From Sphingomonas profundi (lineage in GTDB: Bacteria > Pseudomonadota > Alphaproteobacteria > Sphingomonadales > Sphingomonadaceae): a DNA stretch of 64,000 bases. Position numbers and translations under genes: made by a program. Under the pieces are notes generated by a model. The model made no database searches. It saw only the letters and a list, made by a program, of their open reading frames with translations, and had not been told where the DNA came from. The stretch lies in contig NZ_CP046535.1 in assembly GCF_009739515.1 (NCBI RefSeq), forward strand, positions 1,426,001 through 1,490,000. The letters are read 5' to 3'. Of this stretch, positions 7,228-18,196 are shown one piece after another (within the stretch, counting starts at the first letter, position 1; every line of letters starts with the position of its first letter).

Positions 7228-8067
7228 TCAGGCGATCGCCGCCTTCCGCTCCGCGCGGCGACGGCGCAGCGTGCCGCCGATCAGGCCGAACCCGCCGAGC
7301 ATCATCGCCCAGGTGCCCGGCTCCGGCACGATGGAAATGCCGTCCGCCACCGAGATGCCGTACAGCGTCTCACCGACGGAGCCGAGCGAGGTCAGCTGGC
7401 CGGACGCGAGATTCACCGAGTAGAGGTTTGTCGCATCCAGCACATAGCCGACGCCGTTGCGCGCGATATCGAAGCTGGTGCGCGAGTTCAGGTCCACGCC
7501 CAGCGCGCCGACCGACGCGAGCGTGCCGGCATTGTTCGCCTGCGTCACCAGCAGGTCGTTCGCCGTATCGATGCCGTAGAGCTGAGTCGGCCCGCCGAAT
7601 ACGGACGGCGTATAGGCCGATGCGACCACGTCCGGTTCCAGGCCGTTGCCGTAGGAGACATCGGTCGCGATCAGCTGGATGGCGCCCGTATCCGGGTTCA
7701 GCACGTAATTGTCGTTCGCGTTGCTCACCACGCGGATACGATCGATGCTCTGGTTGAAGTCGAAGCCGAACTCGGTGCCGTCCAGCGCCAGCGGCGATCC
7801 GATCCGCTGCGCCGCGCCGTTCAGGCCGATCTTCACCAGCGAGAGATTGGTGGTGAGGCCGTAGAGCGCGCCGTCCGCCAGGCGGAAGTCGATCGCCTTC
7901 ACCGCATCGGTGATGCCGGTGATCTTCATGCGGGACTGGATCGTGGACGGGCTGGCGCTATCGAAGCGCACCAGCTCGTTCATCTCGTTCACGCCGTAGA
8001 TGGACGCCGCACTCGCCGGCGCGCCCAGCGACGCGATGGCCGTCGCTGCCAGGATCAGGTTGCGCAT
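7228..8067 (-). CDS. DUF4394 domain protein with PEPxxWA-CTERM anchor
   Basis: A 279-residue exported protein. Residues 1-20 form a signal peptide (LILAATAIASLGAPASAAS). The body is DUF4394-like, a beta-rich repeat type with lines such as IYGVNEMNELVRFD, KAIDFRLADGALYGLT and DRIRVVSNANDNYVLNPDTG. The C-terminus VPEPGTWAMMLGGFGLIGGTLRRRR is a PEPxxWA-CTERM signal: recognition motif, hydrophobic helix, basic tail. Such proteins are processed by exosortase/archaeosortase-like enzymes and linked to exopolysaccharide export. The exosortase is not in this window. Confidence 0.88.
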   Translation of the reverse strand: MRNLILAATAIASLGAPASAASIYGVNEMNELVRFDSASPSTIQSRMKITGITDAVKAIDFRLADGALYGLTTNLSLVKIGLNGAAQRIGSPLALDGTEFGFDFNQSIDRIRVVSNANDNYVLNPDTGAIQLIATDVSYGNGLEPDVVASAYTPSVFGGPTQLYGIDTANDLLVTQANNAGTLASVGALGVDLNSRTSFDIARNGVGYVLDATNLYSVNLASGQLTSLGSVGETLYGISVADGISIVPEPGTWAMMLGGFGLIGGTLRRRRAERKAAIA

Positions 8068-8183
8068 GACTTCCTCCCGTCAGGGCGCGCCCGCGCACCC
8101 CCTCTTCGACCAGAAGCGGTCAAACATTAAATATCCATAATATTTCGTTCAGGTCCAGCGCAATCGAACGCGGCAACGAAAGC

Positions 8184-10922
8184 TTACGCGATGCGGCCGT
8201 GACAGTGCTTGAACTTGTTGCCGGAACCGCACGGGCACGGTGCGTTGCGGCTCACCCGGCCGCGCCACTCGTCGGGATCGTCAAGCGTCTCGGGCATGTC
8301 GGGCTGGCCGATCTGCATCGGCGCGATCCGCGTCGTCACCAGCCCCAGCGCCGCCGCATCGCGATCCCACGTATCGTCCTCGCCGGTCAGTGGATCGTAG
8401 TGGCTGGTGACGAAGTCCGGCATCTCCGGCATTTCGGGCGGCGCATCCATGAACTGCGCGTGGCTCAGCACCCGGGTCACATCCTCGCGGATCGACGTCA
8501 GCATCCGCTCGAACAGCGCGAAGGCTTCCTGCTTATATTCGTTGATCGGCGTCTTCTGCGCATAGGCGCGCAGGTGGATGACTTGGCGCAGCGCGTCCAG
8601 GGTCGCCAGATGCTCCTTCCAGTGATGATCGAGCGACTGGAGCAGCACGCTTTTCTCCACGCCGCGCCACGTCTCCACCGGCAGCTGCGCGGCCTTCGCC
8701 TCGATGCCGGCGGCCGACGCCTCCTGAAAGCGTTCGAGCAGCAGCTCGGGATCGATTCCCTCCTCCGCTACCCACTCGTCGACCGGCAGATCGAGGCCCA
8801 GAAGCTCCTGCGAGCGTTCCCGCAGCAGGTCCACATCCCACTGCTCGGGGTAGCTGTTCGGCGGGCACGCCAGGCCGACCAGGCCGTTCACCGACTCGCT
8901 GCGCATGTCCGCCACCACGTCGTCCACCGCCTCGGCGTCCATGATGTCGGATCGCTGCTCGTACACGACCTTGCGCTGGTCGTTCATCACGTCGTCATAT
9001 TCGACGACCTGCTTGCGGATGTCGTAGTTTCGCGCCTCCACCTTGCGCTGCGCCGTCTCGATCGCCTTGGAGATCCAGGGGGAGACGATCGCCTCGCCGT
9101 CCGCCAGATTCTTGTTCATCATCTTGGCGAACATCGTCTGCGGGCCGAAGATGCGCAGCAGGTCGTCGTCGAGGCTCAGATAGAAGCGGCTGAGCCCCGG
9201 ATCGCCCTGCCGGCCGGAGCGGCCGCGCAGCTGGTTGTCGATGCGGCGGCTCTCGTGCCGCTCGGTGCCGAGCACGAAGAGGCCGCCGGCATCCAGCACG
9301 GCCGCCTTCTCGGTCGCGATCTCGGCGCGGATGCGCGTGGCCGCCGCGTCATATTCGGGCGTGCCCTCGACCAGCTCGGGATGCTCGTCCAGCATGCGGA
9401 ACTCCAGGTTGCCACCCAGCTGGATGTCGGTGCCGCGTCCGGCCATGTTCGTGGCGATCGTCACCGCCTTCAGCCGCCCGGCCTGGGCGACGATATGCGC
9501 CTCCTGCTCGTGGAAGCGCGCGTTCAGCACCTTGTGCGCCACACCGTCGCGATTGAGGAACTCGCTCAGCAGTTCGGACTTCTCGATCGATACGGTGCCG
9601 ACCAGCACCGGCTGGCCGAGCGCCGATTTCTCGCGGATGGCGGCGGCGATCGCGGCGAACTTGTCCGCCATGTTCTTGTAGAACTCGTCATCCTCGTCGA
9701 TCCGGCGCACGGCGACGTTCGTCGGGATGGTGACGACGTTCATCTTGTAGATCTGGTAGAATTCCGGCGCCTCGGTGGCGGCGGTGCCGGTCATGCCCGA
9801 GAGCTTGGGGTACATGCGGAAATAATTCTGGAAGGTGATCGAGGCGAGCGTCTGGTTCTCCGGCTCGATCTGCACGCCCTCCTTGGCCTCCACCGCCTGG
9901 TGCAGCCCGTCGGACCAGCGGCGCCCGTCCATCATGCGGCCGGTGAACTCGTCGATGATGACGATCTTGCCGTCCTTCTCGATATAATCGATGTCGCGCT
10001 TGAACACCACGTTGGCGCGCAGCGCCTGGTTCAGGTGGTGGACGACCTGGGTATTCTCGAAATCGTAGAGGTTGGCGCCTTCCAGCAGGCCGGCCGCCTC
10101 CAGCATCCGCTCCATCCGCTCGGTGCCGTCCTCGGTGAGGATCACGGATTTCTGCTTCTCGTCCAGCTCGTAATCCTGCTGGTCGATCTGCTTTACGATC
10201 GCGTCGACGGCCTTGTAGAGTTCGCTCTTGTCGTCGGTCGGGCCGGAGATGATCAGCGGCGTGCGCGCCTCGTCGATCAGGATCGAATCGACCTCGTCGA
10301 CGATGGCGTGGGCGAAGGGGCGCTGCACCATCAGCGCGCGCTCATACTTCATGTTGTCGCGCAGATAGTCGAAGCCGAACTCGTTGTTCGTGCCGTAGGT
10401 GATGTCGGCGGCATAGGCGTCACGCCGCTGCTGGTCGCTCAGGTTGGGCACGATCACGCCAACGGTGAGCCCCAGGAAGCGGTACACCTGCCCCATCCAC
10501 TCGGCATCGCGGCTGGCCAGATAGTCGTTCACAGTGATGACGTGCACGCCGTTGCCGGTGAGCGCGGAGAGATAGGTGGCGAGCGTCGCCACCAGCGTCT
10601 TGCCCTCGCCGGTCCGCATCTCCGCGATCTCGCCGCGATGGAGCACGATGCCGCCGATCATCTGCACGTCGTAGTGGCGCTGGCCCAGCACGCGCCGCGC
10701 CGTCTCGCGCACCGTCGCGAAGGCTTCCGGCAGGATGTCGTCGGTCGTCTCGCCGTTCGCCAGCCGCGCCCTCAGCACCACCGTCTGGTCGCGCAGCGCC
10801 GCCTCGTCCAGCGCCTGCATCTGCGGCTCCAGCGCGTTGATCCGCTCGACGATACCGCGCAGCGACTTGACGTAGCGATCGTTCGACGATCCGAAGAGGG
10901 CCTTGGCGACGGCGCCGAGCAT
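8184..10922 (-). CDS. secA: Preprotein translocase ATPase SecA
   Basis: A 912-residue SecA motor that drives unfolded preproteins through SecYEG. The Walker A block is [14 protein letters not shown], the Walker B block is [21 protein letters not shown], and helicase motif VI lies in [13 protein letters not shown]. The protein ends with the zinc-binding SecB/ribosome contact motif [14 protein letters not shown]. Full length for the family, with ATG at 10922. It is monocistronic; 77 bases separate it from the TonB-domain gene upstream. Confidence 0.98.
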   Translation of the reverse strand: MLGAVAKALFGSSNDRYVKSLRGIVERINALEPQMQALDEAALRDQTVVLRARLANGETTDDILPEAFATVRETARRVLGQRHYDVQMIGGIVLHRGEIAEMRTGEGKTLVATLATYLSALTGNGVHVITVNDYLASRDAEWMGQVYRFLGLTVGVIVPNLSDQQRRDAYAADITYGTNNEFGFDYLRDNMKYERALMVQRPFAHAIVDEVDSILIDEARTPLIISGPTDDKSELYKAVDAIVKQIDQQDYELDEKQKSVILTEDGTERMERMLEAAGLLEGANLYDFENTQVVHHLNQALRANVVFKRDIDYIEKDGKIVIIDEFTGRMMDGRRWSDGLHQAVEAKEGVQIEPENQTLASITFQNYFRMYPKLSGMTGTAATEAPEFYQIYKMNVVTIPTNVAVRRIDEDDEFYKNMADKFAAIAAAIREKSALGQPVLVGTVSIEKSELLSEFLNRDGVAHKVLNARFHEQEAHIVAQAGRLKAVTIATNMAGRGTDIQLGGNLEFRMLDEHPELVEGTPEYDAAATRIRAEIATEKAAVLDAGGLFVLGTERHESRRIDNQLRGRSGRQGDPGLSRFYLSLDDDLLRIFGPQTMFAKMMNKNLADGEAIVSPWISKAIETAQRKVEARNYDIRKQVVEYDDVMNDQRKVVYEQRSDIMDAEAVDDVVADMRSESVNGLVGLACPPNSYPEQWDVDLLRERSQELLGLDLPVDEWVAEEGIDPELLLERFQEASAAGIEAKAAQLPVETWRGVEKSVLLQSLDHHWKEHLATLDALRQVIHLRAYAQKTPINEYKQEAFALFERMLTSIREDVTRVLSHAQFMDAPPEMPEMPDFVTSHYDPLTGEDDTWDRDAAALGLVTTRIAPMQIGQPDMPETLDDPDEWRGRVSRNAPCPCGSGNKFKHCHGRIA

Positions 10923-10999
10923 GGGCTTTCCTTAACGTGCGGCAGGCCGGCGCGCGGCCGGCATTCTGGTGGCGCAGATAGGTGCCGCGCGGGTGCAGG

Positions 11000-11410
11000 T
11001 CAATTCGGCGGCGTGACGGTGGCGCGCAGTTCCGCCCGCCCCTCCCCGGCGATCCAGCGGAAGGCGCGCACGTCGCTGGATCGGATCGGCCTGCCGGTGG
11101 CGTCGGACGCGGGGCGGTAGCGCGCCCGCTCCTCGATCAGCGGGCAGGTGGCGTCGTCCAGCCGCAGATAGCCGCTCGACCGGATCACGCGGCAATTCTC
11201 GACCGCGCCGGTCTCGGTCACGTCGAACGCCGCCGTCACCTCGCCCTGCTCGCGCGCGGCGAGCGACTCCGGCGGATAGTCGCTCTGCTTCAGCCAGTTC
11301 AGCACCACCGGCCGGTCGCGCGGCGCGGGCGCGGCGGGGCCGTAGGTGGCGGCGGCGGCGGCGAGCGGCGCGGCGCCTGCCAGCCAAAGGATGAAAGCCG
11401 GGATCCGCAT
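11000..11410 (-). CDS. Secreted TonB C-terminal-domain protein, copy 1
   Basis: A 136-residue protein with a short signal peptide (FILWLAGAAPLAAAAA) and a single TonB C-terminal-like fold: VTAAFDVTETGAVENCRVIRSSGYLRLDDATCPLIEERARYRPA. Unlike true TonB it has no N-terminal transmembrane/proline-rich region, so it is probably not an energy transducer. Sphingomonads carry many such proteins; role unknown. The two cysteines flanking the SSG-LD block could form a disulfide in the periplasm. It lies 10 bases downstream of a paralogue, so the two are likely co-transcribed. Confidence 0.8.
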   Translation of the reverse strand: MRIPAFILWLAGAAPLAAAAATYGPAAPAPRDRPVVLNWLKQSDYPPESLAAREQGEVTAAFDVTETGAVENCRVIRSSGYLRLDDATCPLIEERARYRPASDATGRPIRSSDVRAFRWIAGEGRAELRATVTPPN

Positions 11411-11420
11411 CGGCCGGCCC

Positions 11421-11846
11421 TCAGAACGGCTTCAACACGTAGGGCACCACCGTGTCCGGCTGTGCCACCGGGATCTGCCAGCGTACCCGCCGGGCGGCGG
11501 CGGCGCGCGCCGGCCTGCCTTTCCTGTCGAGCGCCGGCGTGTAGCGAGCGCGCTCGACGATCAGCCGGCACGTCGCTTCGTCCAGATCGGGCGATCCGCT
11601 GGAGGCGGTGACGGCGCAATTCTCGGCCCGGCCGAGGATGCTGATGTCCCACTTCACCGCCACCACGCCTTCGGCGTCGGCCTTGAGCGCGGCGGCCGGA
11701 TAGTCGTCCGCGGTGATCCACGTCTCGGACGCCTGCGCCACCGCCGCAGCGGAGCGGTCCTTCGCGTGAGCCGGCACGGACAGCGAGAGCGCGGCGACAA
11801 GGATGGCCGCCATCGGCAGCGGGCGGCGCGAGAAAGGCATCGTCAT
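11421..11846 (-). CDS. Secreted TonB C-terminal-domain protein, copy 2
   Basis: A 141-residue paralogue of the next gene, with signal peptide (AAILVAALSLSVPAHA) and the same domain: VVAVKWDISILGRAENCAVTASSGSPDLDEATCRLIVERARYTPALD. The paired cysteines and the RYTPA turn are conserved between copies, which points to tandem duplication followed by divergence. Start at 11846 (MTM...) or 11840. It is divergent from argJ with 71 bases between starts. A decayed third relative is present at 46131-46356. Confidence 0.8.
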   Translation of the reverse strand: MTMPFSRRPLPMAAILVAALSLSVPAHAKDRSAAAVAQASETWITADDYPAAALKADAEGVVAVKWDISILGRAENCAVTASSGSPDLDEATCRLIVERARYTPALDRKGRPARAAAARRVRWQIPVAQPDTVVPYVLKPF

Positions 11847-11917
11847 CGTCGGCAGTCTTGTTTCCCGTTCGAACGACGGCCGCTATAGCGCGGCCTCCAG
11901 ACTGGAGCCAACGCCCG

Positions 11918-13144
11918 ATGTCCACCCGTTCGCCGCTCGCCCCCGCCGGCTTTCCCGCGCTGCCCGCGATCCGCGGCGTGCGCCTGGCGGTCGCCCGAGC
12001 GCGCTACAAGGCGTGGGATCGGTGCGACCTCACCTTCGTCACGCTGGACGAGGGCACCGCCGTCGCCGGCGTCACGACGCAGAGCCGATGCCCCTCGCCG
12101 GAGGTAGAGTGGTGCCGCGCCGCGCTCACCCTCGGCCGGGCGCGGGCGCTGGTGGTGAATGCCGGCAATTCGAACGCCTTCACCGGCCATCGCGGTCGCG
12201 CCGCGGTGGAGGCGATCGCCGCCAGGGTGGCGGGCGGCATCGGCTGCCAGCCCTCCGACGTGTTCGTCGCCTCCACCGGCGTGATCGGCGTGCCGCTGCC
12301 GATCGACCGGGCCGAGGCGGGGATCGACGCCGCGCTGGCCGCGCCGGAGGCAACGTGGGAGGAGGCCGCCGCCACGATCATGACGACGGACACCTTCCCC
12401 AAGGCCGCGGTCGCCCGCGCCAGCCTCGGCGGCACCACGGCGAGCGTCGTTGGCATCGTCAAGGGATCGGGCATGATCGCGCCGGACATGGCGACGATGC
12501 TGGGCTTCGTCTTCACCGATGCCGCGATCGATCCCGCCTTCCTCCAGACGATGCTGGCCGAGGCGAACCGCCGCAGCTTCTCCTGCATCACCGTGGACAG
12601 CGACACCTCCACCAGCGACACCGTGCTGGCCTTCGCCACCGGCCGCGCCGGCAATGCCCCGCTCGCCTCGTTCGACGATGCCGGCGCCGACGCCTTCCAG
12701 GCCGCGCTGACCGATGTGTGCACCCAGCTGGCGCAGCAGGTGGTGCGCGATGGCGAAGGCGCGACGAAGTTCGTCACCGTCACCGTCACGGGCGCCACCG
12801 CCGATGCCAGCGCCCACCGCATCGCCCTCTCGATCGCCAACTCGCCTTTGGTGAAGACAGCGATCGCCGGCGAGGACGCGAACTGGGGCCGGGTGGTGAT
12901 GGCCGTGGGCAAGGCGGGCGAGCCGGCCGAGCGCGACCGCCTCGGCATAATGTTCGGCGCGACGCAGGTGGCGCGCGACGGCCTGGCGGTAGAGGGCTAT
13001 GACGAAGCGCCCGTCGCCGCGCACCTGAAGGGCAGCGAGATCGACATCGGCGTCGACCTCGGCCTGGGCGAGGGCCGCGCCACCGTGTGGACGTGCGACC
13101 TGACCCACGGCTACATCTCGATCAACGCGGATTATCGCAGCTGA
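11918..13144 (+). CDS. argJ: Bifunctional glutamate N-acetyltransferase / amino-acid acetyltransferase ArgJ
   Basis: A 408-residue ArgJ that transfers acetyl from N-acetylornithine to glutamate (cyclic arginine synthesis) and may also use acetyl-CoA. The autocleavage site is in KGSGMIAPDMATMLGF: cleavage before Thr193 yields alpha and beta subunits, Thr being the N-terminal nucleophile. FEATURES of the family also seen are VNAGNSNAFTG and the C-terminal end NADYRS. The ATG at 11918 is preferred; an in-frame ATG at 11858 would add 20 residues reaching into the divergent promoter. The stop overlaps the next start (TGATG). Confidence 0.96.
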   Translation: MSTRSPLAPAGFPALPAIRGVRLAVARARYKAWDRCDLTFVTLDEGTAVAGVTTQSRCPSPEVEWCRAALTLGRARALVVNAGNSNAFTGHRGRAAVEAIAARVAGGIGCQPSDVFVASTGVIGVPLPIDRAEAGIDAALAAPEATWEEAAATIMTTDTFPKAAVARASLGGTTASVVGIVKGSGMIAPDMATMLGFVFTDAAIDPAFLQTMLAEANRRSFSCITVDSDTSTSDTVLAFATGRAGNAPLASFDDAGADAFQAALTDVCTQLAQQVVRDGEGATKFVTVTVTGATADASAHRIALSIANSPLVKTAIAGEDANWGRVVMAVGKAGEPAERDRLGIMFGATQVARDGLAVEGYDEAPVAAHLKGSEIDIGVDLGLGEGRATVWTCDLTHGYISINADYRS

Positions 13145-13935
13145 TGCACGCGCTGCACGAGAGCGTCTCGGCGCTGATGCGCACGGTGGCGGCCGACGTG
13201 GTGCTGCCGCGCTTCCGCAACCTGGCGGCGGGCGACGTGTCGGAGAAGACGCCCGGCGATCCGGTGACGATCGCCGATCGCGAGAGCGAGGTGCGGCTCC
13301 ACGCCGGCCTGGCGGCGCTGCTGCCGGACGCGCGCATCGTTGGCGAGGAGGCGACGGCGGCGGACGCCACGCTGCTCGACCGGATCGACGAGGGCGCCGT
13401 CTGGATCATCGATCCGATCGACGGCACGTTCAACTTTGCCGCCGGCCGGCCGCCGTTCGCGATCATGGTGGCGCTGCTGCGGGACGGCGCGCGCGAGGCC
13501 GGCTGGATCCTCGATCCGCTGAGCGGGCGCATGTGCCACGCGGCCCGTGGGCTGGGCGCCTGGATCGACGGTGATCGCGTCTCGGCGCGCGGCAGCGGCG
13601 GCGCGCGGCTGGTCGCCGGCATCAGCACGCTGTTCATGCCGCCGGCGCGCGGCGCCGAGATAGAGGCGCGCGCCGCCGGCCGGATCGATCTCGCGCCGAT
13701 CCCGCGCTGCGCCGGCGAGCAATATCCGCGCATCGTCCTCGGCGAGAACGATCTCGCCATGTTCGAGCGCACGCTGCCATGGGATCACGCGGCGGGCGCC
13801 CTGTTCGTCGAGGAGTCCGGCGGCACCGTCCGCCGCCTGGACGGCACGGCATATCATGTCGGCGATGGCCGCACCGGCCTGATGGCCGCCGCCTCCCCCC
13901 GCATCTGGGACGAGGCGGCGGCGATCCTGCTCTGA
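13144..13935 (+). CDS. Inositol monophosphatase family phosphatase
   Basis: A 263-residue metal-dependent phosphatase. All metal-site motifs are present: GEE (ARIVGEEAT), DPIDGTFNF (WIIDPIDGTFNF) and PWDHAAG. The family covers inositol monophosphatase, SuhB, CysQ and the HisN-type histidinol phosphatase of many alphaproteobacteria and actinobacteria. Sequence alone does not choose the substrate. Coupling to argJ by a one-base TGATG overlap favours a biosynthetic role such as histidinol phosphatase, but that is inference. Confidence 0.85.
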   Translation: MHALHESVSALMRTVAADVVLPRFRNLAAGDVSEKTPGDPVTIADRESEVRLHAGLAALLPDARIVGEEATAADATLLDRIDEGAVWIIDPIDGTFNFAAGRPPFAIMVALLRDGAREAGWILDPLSGRMCHAARGLGAWIDGDRVSARGSGGARLVAGISTLFMPPARGAEIEARAAGRIDLAPIPRCAGEQYPRIVLGENDLAMFERTLPWDHAAGALFVEESGGTVRRLDGTAYHVGDGRTGLMAAASPRIWDEAAAILL

Positions 13936-13962
13936 CGCCCGCACTCGTCCGACGGCAGATGG

Positions 13963-14247
13963 TCAGGCTAGCGCTGGAGACAGGTCGTTATTTTCTTCGA
14001 TCCGCAACATGCGGATGTCTCGAACGGATGGCACGAACCAGTTATAGGCTCTTTTCAATTCCTGAACGGCAAGGACGCAATCGACGGCCGTTACCCGTTC
14101 GTTGCCGAAATAGGTCGAACCCTGCTGCCAATCGAAACCCTTGGTCTCCAGGGTCCGGCGAATGTCGGCATATGCGTTTCGCCAAGACTGATTCGGGTAA
14201 GTCTGCTCAAGCGTCGCCGTGTCTAGATCGAAGACGATCGCGTACAT
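13963..14247 (-). CDS. VapD-family RNase, Cas2-like toxin
   Basis: A 94-residue protein starting MYAIVFDLDTATLEQTYP and containing NAYADIRRTLETKGFDWQQGS and SVRDIRMLRIEE. This is the VapD pattern: a ferredoxin-like fold related to Cas2, with acidic residues (Asp7, Asp9) at the end of strand 1 where the nuclease centre of studied VapDs lies. In Haemophilus VapD is the toxin of a VapXD pair. No VapX-like gene is seen beside it. An in-frame upstream start would add 14 residues including GIGHNRPL, a sequence recurring at N-termini of small alphaproteobacterial proteins. Codon use is AT-richer than the neighbours, suggesting transfer. Confidence 0.82.
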   Translation of the reverse strand: MYAIVFDLDTATLEQTYPNQSWRNAYADIRRTLETKGFDWQQGSTYFGNERVTAVDCVLAVQELKRAYNWFVPSVRDIRMLRIEENNDLSPALA

Positions 14248-14330
14248 ACGCCCTCCGAGTGGTCGATTATGGCCAATGCCGGCTACCATCGATCTTTCCT
14301 GCGGTCAGTCGGCATCGGCCCTCGATCCTG

Positions 14331-14651
14331 TCAGAGCGCGCCCTCGATCCAGCCCTTCAGCTGGCTCTTGGGCGCCGCGCCCACCTTGGTGGCGGCCGGC
14401 ACGCCGCCCTTGAACAGGATCATCGTCGGGATGCCGCGCACGCCATATTGCGCCGGCGCGTCCGGATTCTCGTCGATGTTCAGCTTGGCGATCGTCACCT
14501 TCCCGCCCAGCTCGTCCGAGAGCTCCTCCAGCGATGGCCCGATCATCTTGCACGGCCCGCACCATTCCGCCCAGAAATCCACGAGCACCGGGCCGCCGGC
14601 ATCCAGCACGTCGTCCTTGAACGAATTGTCGGTGATCTTCTTGGTCGCCAT
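14331..14651 (-). CDS. trxA: Thioredoxin
   Basis: A 106-residue classical thioredoxin with active site [11 protein letters not shown] (Cys31, Cys34) and the cis-Pro loop [14 protein letters not shown]. It is a general disulfide reductant in the cytoplasm. It is the last gene of the divL-tsaE-amgK-murU-addB-addA run, 55 bases after addA. The ATG at 14651 gives the standard N-terminus; the frame is open further upstream into addA, which is not coding. Confidence 0.96.
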   Translation of the reverse strand: MATKKITDNSFKDDVLDAGGPVLVDFWAEWCGPCKMIGPSLEELSDELGGKVTIAKLNIDENPDAPAQYGVRGIPTMILFKGGVPAATKVGAAPKSQLKGWIEGAL

Positions 14652-14706
14652 GCCGGACACTCCTGTTTGTCTTCGCCGTGCGAGATAGGATGCGGGCGCC
14701 CGCCCC

Positions 14707-17700
14707 TCAACCCGCCGCTCCACCATCGAGAGGCAGGATTTGCTGCGTGCCTGTCAAGCCCGGCTTGTGCGATCCCAGCAGCGCCGCCGGCAGATCGATC
14801 AGGATCGGGCCGGCCGTGTAGAGCAGCGCCGCCTCCACCGCGCGGCCGGGAAACACCTGCTCCAGCGCCGCCACATAGGCGGCCATCTGCTCGACATGGT
14901 GGCCGGGCACCGCCGCAAGCCCGGCCGGCACCCGCCGCCCGGTCTTGAAGTCGATCACCCGCACGCGGTCCGCCGTCACCAGCAGCCGGTCGACCGTGCC
15001 GGCGATCACGTCGCCGGCCACCACCGCGGCGATCGGCGCCTCCGCCAGCGACTCCGGACCGAACAGATCGGCGAAGCGCGGATCGGCGATGATCGCGCAC
15101 GCATCGGCCACCAGCCCCTCGCGCACGTTCACGTCGGCGATCCCGGCCGATCGTTCCAGCCACCGCCCCGCCGCGTCTGCGCGATCGGCCGCGGCGATCG
15201 CCGGCAGCCGCTCGAACAAGGCGTGCAGCAGGCGCCCGCGATCGGCCGCCGCCCGCATCGCCGCGCCGGGCGGCGGATCGGCGACGAGATCGCGCCCGAT
15301 CGCGGAGGGCGCCAGCGGGCGCGGCGGCCGTTCCTCCTTCGGCGGATCGCGCCTGAGCCAGTCGGGCGCGGCCGGCTCGGCCACGGCGGTGCGCGGCCGG
15401 GCGGTGCGCGCGGTCGTGGCCGGGCCGCCGCGATGGTGGCGCGCCTCGCCCCAGTCCGCATCCGCCTCCCACTCCGCACCCAGGCCGGAGAGCGCATCCT
15501 CGATCGCGCGATACCAGCTCTCGGCCGGCGGCTCGCCCTTCGCGCGCGGGCCGAGCGCGCCGCCGATCACCAGCCGCTCCTCCGCCCGCGTCGCGGCGAC
15601 GTACAGCAGGCGCCAATGCTCCTCCCGCTCGCGCCGCTCGATCCGCGCCAGATCGTCCGCCAGCGTGCCGGCCAGCTCCTCCTTGCGCGGGCGGATCACC
15701 GGCAGCACCGGCAGTTCGGGGTCGAGCGTCCAGTCGAGATCGGTCAGCCGCCCCGCCTCCGGATCGGCGGTGGCGTCGGCCAGGATCACGAGCGGCGCCT
15801 GCAATCCCTTGGCGCCGTGCACCGTCATCACCCGCACCGCGTCCAGCGGCGCGGAAGGATCGCGCGTGATGTCCACCTCGCCGCGATCGAACCAGTCGAG
15901 GAAACGCTGGAGCGAGGGCGTGTCCGCCGCCTCGAAGGCGAGCGCGGCGTTCACCAGTTCCTCGATCGGGTCGCGCGCCTCCGACCCCAGCCGCGCGAGC
16001 AGGCGGGCGCGGCCCTGCAACGGGCCGGAGAGGATCGTCTCAAGGAAGCGGTAGGGCGTCGTCAGGTCCGCCTGCGCCAGGATCGCGCCCAGCCCGGCGC
16101 GCGCCGCCGCGAAGCCCTCGGCCGCGCGCAGCGCATCCCACAGCGTGCCGGGCCGGCCGAAGCCGATGCGGTAGAGATCGTCCTGCGACACGCCGAACAG
16201 CGGCGAGACGAGCAGGCTGGCGAGGCTGAGATCGTCGGCCGGCTGCAGGGCGAAGCGGATCGCCGCCAGCAGATCGCGCACCGCCAGCGGCGCCGTCAGC
16301 CGCAGCCGGTCGACGCCGGCCACCGGCACGCCCTCCGCATGCAGCCGCGCCACGATCAGCGAGGCGAGCGCGCCGCGGCTGCGGACGAGGATCAGTATGT
16401 CCTCCGGCCGCAGGTCGCGGCCCTTGCCGGCGATGCGGAACGGATCGTCCAGCCACGCGCGGATCTGCCGCGCCAGCCGGCCGGCGAAGGCGCGGGTGGC
16501 ATCGTCGATCCAGCCCTCCTCGCCCTCCGCATCCTCGTCGTCGCCGGCCTGCGCGCCCGCCGCCACCGGCCGCCACAGCGTGACGACGCCGGGCAGGTGC
16601 GCCTTGGCGCTCACATGCGGGTTCGCCGTCGCGTCCAGCCCCAGCCGTTCCGGCCCAAGCTCGTCGAGCAGCCGGTCGACCACCTCCAGCACCGGCGGGG
16701 ACGAGCGGAACGAGCGATCGAGCGACAGCGACAGCAATTCGCGGTCCACGCCCCGCGCCCGCTCGGCGAAGTGCAGGCCGGCGGCCCGGAAGGCGGCCGG
16801 ATCGGTGCCCTGGAAGCCGTAGATCGCCTGCTTGAAATCGCCGACGGTGAAGATCGTCCGCGGCCGGCCGCCGCGCGCGCCGTCCCCGGCGAAGAACTCG
16901 GCGGCCAGCGCGGCGACGATCGTCCACTGCCGGCCGTTGGTGTCCTGCGCCTCGTCGACCAGGATGTGATCGGTCGCCTGATCCAGCTTGTAGCGCACCC
17001 AGTCGCCGATGCCCTCCATCAGCAGCAGGCGCTCCGCCAGCCGGATCAGATCGTCGAAGTCGAGCATCCCGGCCGCCCGCTTCGCCGCCTCGAACGCCTG
17101 GGCATAGGCCTGCCCGGCGCGCAGGCCGGCGGCGATCAGATCGGCCAGCGCCGCGCGTCGCCGCAGGCCGGAGAGGGCGGCGCACGCATCACCCAGGCGG
17201 CCCGCGTGATCGGCATAGTCGGCGGCGGCGGCCAGCAGCTTGGGCGATGCCTTGCGCGGGCTGCCGTCCTTCGTCAGCACCAGCGCGGCGATCTCGTCCA
17301 GCAGGGCGGCACGCTCCTGCCCGCCGGCCGCCAGGAAGGCGGCGGCGCGATCGGCGGCGGCGAGGCCCGTGGCGGTGCCCCAGGCGGCGTTGGCGGCCGC
17401 CACCGCCCGCAGTGAGGCGAGCGCGAACGGGGCGATCCCGTCGGCCTCGGCGGCGTCGTCGCCGCAGGCGGCGGCGATCATCGCCTCCACGTCGCCGGAG
17501 GGTACGTCCAGCGCGCGGCGTACCTTGGCGGCGATCCCCTGCCCCAGCGCCGCCATCGCCTCGGGCGCGCGGGCGCAGCGCTGGAGATAGGCCTCCGCCG
17601 CCGCCTCGCCCAGCCGCCGGCTCAAGGTCTGGAGGTCGTCGATCAGGCCCAGCCTCCCGCCGGCCTCCGCCTCCGCCACCAGGGCGGCCAGCGTGCGCCG

Positions 17701-18177
17701 GGCGAGCGCCGCGCCCTCGCGCGGGTCCAGCGGGCGAAAGCCGGGGGTCAGCCCCGCCTCGCTGGGAAAGCCGCCGAGCAGGGTCTGGCAGAAGCTGTGG
17801 ATCGTCTGGATACGCAGGCCGCCGCCCGGCGCATCCAGCACCCGCGCGAACAATGTCCGCGCATCCGCCACCGCGTCGTCATCGTGCGGTTCGCCAAGCG
17901 CGAACAGCTCCTTGGCGAGGTCGTTCGGTTTCATCCGCACCCACGCGGCCAGCCGCCGGTGCACGCGCTCCGCCATCTCGGCGGCGCCCGCCTTGGTGAA
18001 GGTGAGGCACAGGATCGCCTCCGGCGCGGTGCCGTGCAGCAGCAGCCGCAGCACGCGCGCGCTCAGCACGTGCGTCTTGCCCGTGCCGGCGGAAGCGGAG
18101 AGCCAGACGAGCTCGGCCGGGTCGGAGGCGAGCAGCTGCTCCCCCTTCAGCGGGATGAACGGCGCGTGCCTAGACAT
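14707..18177 (-). CDS. addA: Double-strand-break repair helicase-nuclease AddA
   Basis: A 1156-residue UvrD-type helicase with a C-terminal RecB nuclease domain; partner of AddB in resecting DNA ends for recombination. Walker A is at about residues 27-35 (SASAGTGKT), motif II is [12 protein letters not shown], and [18 protein letters not shown] is motif V. Near the C-terminus [14 protein letters not shown] is the nuclease core (D-x-K). Length matches alphaproteobacterial AddA. It follows addB with a 152-base gap that contains a MITE-like repeat, the only loose junction in this operon. Confidence 0.97.
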   Translation of the reverse strand: MSRHAPFIPLKGEQLLASDPAELVWLSASAGTGKTHVLSARVLRLLLHGTAPEAILCLTFTKAGAAEMAERVHRRLAAWVRMKPNDLAKELFALGEPHDDDAVADARTLFARVLDAPGGGLRIQTIHSFCQTLLGGFPSEAGLTPGFRPLDPREGAALARRTLAALVAEAEAGGRLGLIDDLQTLSRRLGEAAAEAYLQRCARAPEAMAALGQGIAAKVRRALDVPSGDVEAMIAAACGDDAAEADGIAPFALASLRAVAAANAAWGTATGLAAADRAAAFLAAGGQERAALLDEIAALVLTKDGSPRKASPKLLAAAADYADHAGRLGDACAALSGLRRRAALADLIAAGLRAGQAYAQAFEAAKRAAGMLDFDDLIRLAERLLLMEGIGDWVRYKLDQATDHILVDEAQDTNGRQWTIVAALAAEFFAGDGARGGRPRTIFTVGDFKQAIYGFQGTDPAAFRAAGLHFAERARGVDRELLSLSLDRSFRSSPPVLEVVDRLLDELGPERLGLDATANPHVSAKAHLPGVVTLWRPVAAGAQAGDDEDAEGEEGWIDDATRAFAGRLARQIRAWLDDPFRIAGKGRDLRPEDILILVRSRGALASLIVARLHAEGVPVAGVDRLRLTAPLAVRDLLAAIRFALQPADDLSLASLLVSPLFGVSQDDLYRIGFGRPGTLWDALRAAEGFAAARAGLGAILAQADLTTPYRFLETILSGPLQGRARLLARLGSEARDPIEELVNAALAFEAADTPSLQRFLDWFDRGEVDITRDPSAPLDAVRVMTVHGAKGLQAPLVILADATADPEAGRLTDLDWTLDPELPVLPVIRPRKEELAGTLADDLARIERREREEHWRLLYVAATRAEERLVIGGALGPRAKGEPPAESWYRAIEDALSGLGAEWEADADWGEARHHRGGPATTARTARPRTAVAEPAAPDWLRRDPPKEERPPRPLAPSAIGRDLVADPPPGAAMRAAADRGRLLHALFERLPAIAAADRADAAGRWLERSAGIADVNVREGLVADACAIIADPRFADLFGPESLAEAPIAAVVAGDVIAGTVDRLLVTADRVRVIDFKTGRRVPAGLAAVPGHHVEQMAAYVAALEQVFPGRAVEAALLYTAGPILIDLPAALLGSHKPGLTGTQQILPLDGGAAG

Positions 18178-18196
18178 CGTGAACCGCCCCAGGCCG

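Noticed and set aside
8199-11120. 973-codon plus-strand frame opposite secA
   Set aside because: Antisense to SecA, low complexity, no recognisable fold.
14740-17415. 891-codon plus-strand frame opposite addA
   Set aside because: Composition (Arg/Gly/His/Gln-rich, no domain) and complete overlap with an unmistakable AddA show it is a shadow frame.
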